A stretch of DNA of 64,000 nt, taken from NCBI RefSeq assembly GCF_037893015.1, contig NC_133658.1, positions 287,375,719 to 287,439,718 on the forward strand, given 5' to 3'. This stretch comes from Macrotis lagotis. Its lineage: Eukaryota; Chordata; Mammalia; Peramelemorphia; Peramelidae. The position numbers and the translations under genes are program-made. This document shows positions 63,082 to 64,000 of the stretch, one piece after another (positions within the stretch are counted from its first letter, which is position 1; the number at the start of each line of letters is the position of its first letter). The notes beneath the pieces are model-generated. The model worked only from the letters and a program-made list of their open reading frames with translations. It ran no database searches and had not been told where the DNA came from.

Positions 63082-63310
63082 CCCTCAACCCCTCCCCTCT
63101 CCCTTCCCTCTTCCTCCAACCCTGTCCTTCACTAAATTAGTTTGGTTTAAAGGAGTATGAGAGACTAAGTCTCTGATTACAGAGAGTAGTCAGAATCTGG
63201 TGGGCTCAAGGTGGGAAATGTGTAAGATGTGGAGAATAAATTTGCATGAAAATTTGCATTTGTTCAGGTACTCTAGGGTGATATATTAGCAACCTGTTAT
63301 CACGGTAGTT
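63082..63310 (-). promoter_or_regulatory. GFI1B: Tentative GFI1B non-coding first exon and promoter
   Basis: In the minus direction a strong donor GTGAGTGT begins at 63,081, preceded by a purine-rich block that could be a short untranslated exon (63,082 to about 63,190). Immediately upstream are two perfect octamers, ATGCAAAT in gene direction (63,240-63,247 and 63,252-63,259), a TGATA-like site at 63,279-63,283 and TTATCA at 63,297-63,302. The proximal promoter of human GFI1B is reported to use GATA-1 and Oct-1, which fits. No conserved exon sequence can be recognised, so this is a hypothesis; the exon could lie elsewhere or outside the window. Confidence 0.33.
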
Positions 63311-63659
63311 GAAGCAGTTTTGGATCTCCCCCTCCCCCCAACTTCAGGGAAAGTTATTCTTATTGTTGTTCTAAATGCTTTTAATCAGAGCCATTGAATC
63401 TTAAGGTACCTGTTAGGAAAAGAATTACTCTTATTTTTAGAGCTTCAGTGAAAAGTCACGGGAACTCAGACTGAAGAGCCTCTGACTGCAAGGTTGTATA
63501 GTTGAGGATGCTTCCCCAAGGATATGTGGGCAATGAAAAAACAAGATCCAAAGAGAAATTAACTCCAAAGAAAAACCACTGCTTAATTATGAAACTACTT
63601 TACTTCCTTCTGATAGAGCGGTATCTCTAGTTAGATATGAGTAACTAGAAGTGGGCAAT

Positions 63660-63662
<3 letters not shown>

Positions 63663-63705
<43 letters not shown>
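63663..63705 (+). repeat. TG microsatellite
   Basis: About 43 bp of TG repeat followed by GAGAGAGAGA. The flanking sequence to the window end (63,706-64,000) shows no other recognised feature. Confidence 0.95.
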
Positions 63706-63709
<4 letters not shown>

Positions 63710-64000
63710 GAGAGAGAGAGACGAAATGGGAAGGGGTCTCCTAGTTCCTAGGGAAAGCTACAATTCATTCAGGGTGGGCTAAGGATAGAGATGACAATTC
63801 ACCATACTTCTATTTTACCCATTAAAGCACCCAAGAGAATGCCCATGATTTTATCTTCAGGGTGCATATTGCATCTGGAGCTCAACATAGCTACCCTTCT
63901 AAAACCACTGAAAAATATCACCCAATGGCTTAGAACAGGAAATCATAAGGAGTCTCACTGAAACCTTAGGGCAGGGACATCCTGGTGATTTTTCATATTT

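Overview
The window is vertebrate nuclear DNA, almost certainly marsupial. About 30 interspersed copies of a tRNA-headed CORE-SINE of the kind found in marsupials (head resembling GGGGCAGCTAGGTGG, core resembling TTACCTAGCTGTGTGGCCTT, tail resembling GCAAAAAACCTAAAAA) are present, many with intact target-site duplications (TSDs). They sit among longer MAR1-like CORE-SINEs, marsupial-type L1 and half-L1 elements, L2 and MIR. The heavy load of the short family would suit an Australian marsupial such as a dasyurid, but I cannot fix the species from sequence alone.

Two protein-coding genes are visible, both on the minus strand. GFI1B (51,656-59,087 for the coding part) is complete. Six coding exons join in frame to a 322-residue SNAG-domain repressor with six C2H2 zinc fingers, close to the 330 residues of human GFI1B. 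A polyadenylation signal lies at 50,985-50,990 and a tentative non-coding first exon and promoter near 63.1-63.3 kb. GTF3C5 (744-12,309) encodes the TFIIIC subunit TFIIIC63. It is cut by the left edge: exons 1-7 are present (346 codons of about 519) and start in a CpG island at about 12.05-12.40 kb. The order GFI1B then GTF3C5 in the same transcriptional direction is the order I know from human 9q34, so the block is conserved synteny.

Layout from left to right. 0.7-12.4 kb: GTF3C5 exons 7 to 1, with introns full of CORE-SINEs, MIR, L2 and L1 pieces. 12.4-31.2 kb: repeat-rich intergenic DNA with an L2 carrying a small hAT element, a solo-LTR-like element, a nearly complete half-L1 (HAL1-like) retroelement, nested SINEs, an orphan CpG-rich stretch, and an L1 inserted into a SINE. 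31.2-37.5 kb: no young SINE at all; two minus-strand L2 copies are present, one of which carries a 250-bp block copied from the other. 33.6-48.1 kb: several clusters of GATA, E-box/MYB, RUNX, ETS and AP-1/NF-E2 motifs, good candidates for distal GFI1B blood-cell enhancers. 51-59.1 kb: GFI1B. 59.1-64 kb: presumed GFI1B first intron and promoter, with a second LTR of the same family.

GFI1B is a nuclear repressor of erythroid and megakaryocyte development. GTF3C5 is a housekeeping subunit of the complex that binds internal promoters of RNA polymerase III genes. They are neighbours, not partners. The least expected observations are an in-frame open extension upstream of the GFI1B zinc-finger-3 exon with three usable acceptors, the motif clusters in the intergenic region, and the 250-bp templated copy between two L2 elements. 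No CRISPR, operon or prokaryotic feature is present.
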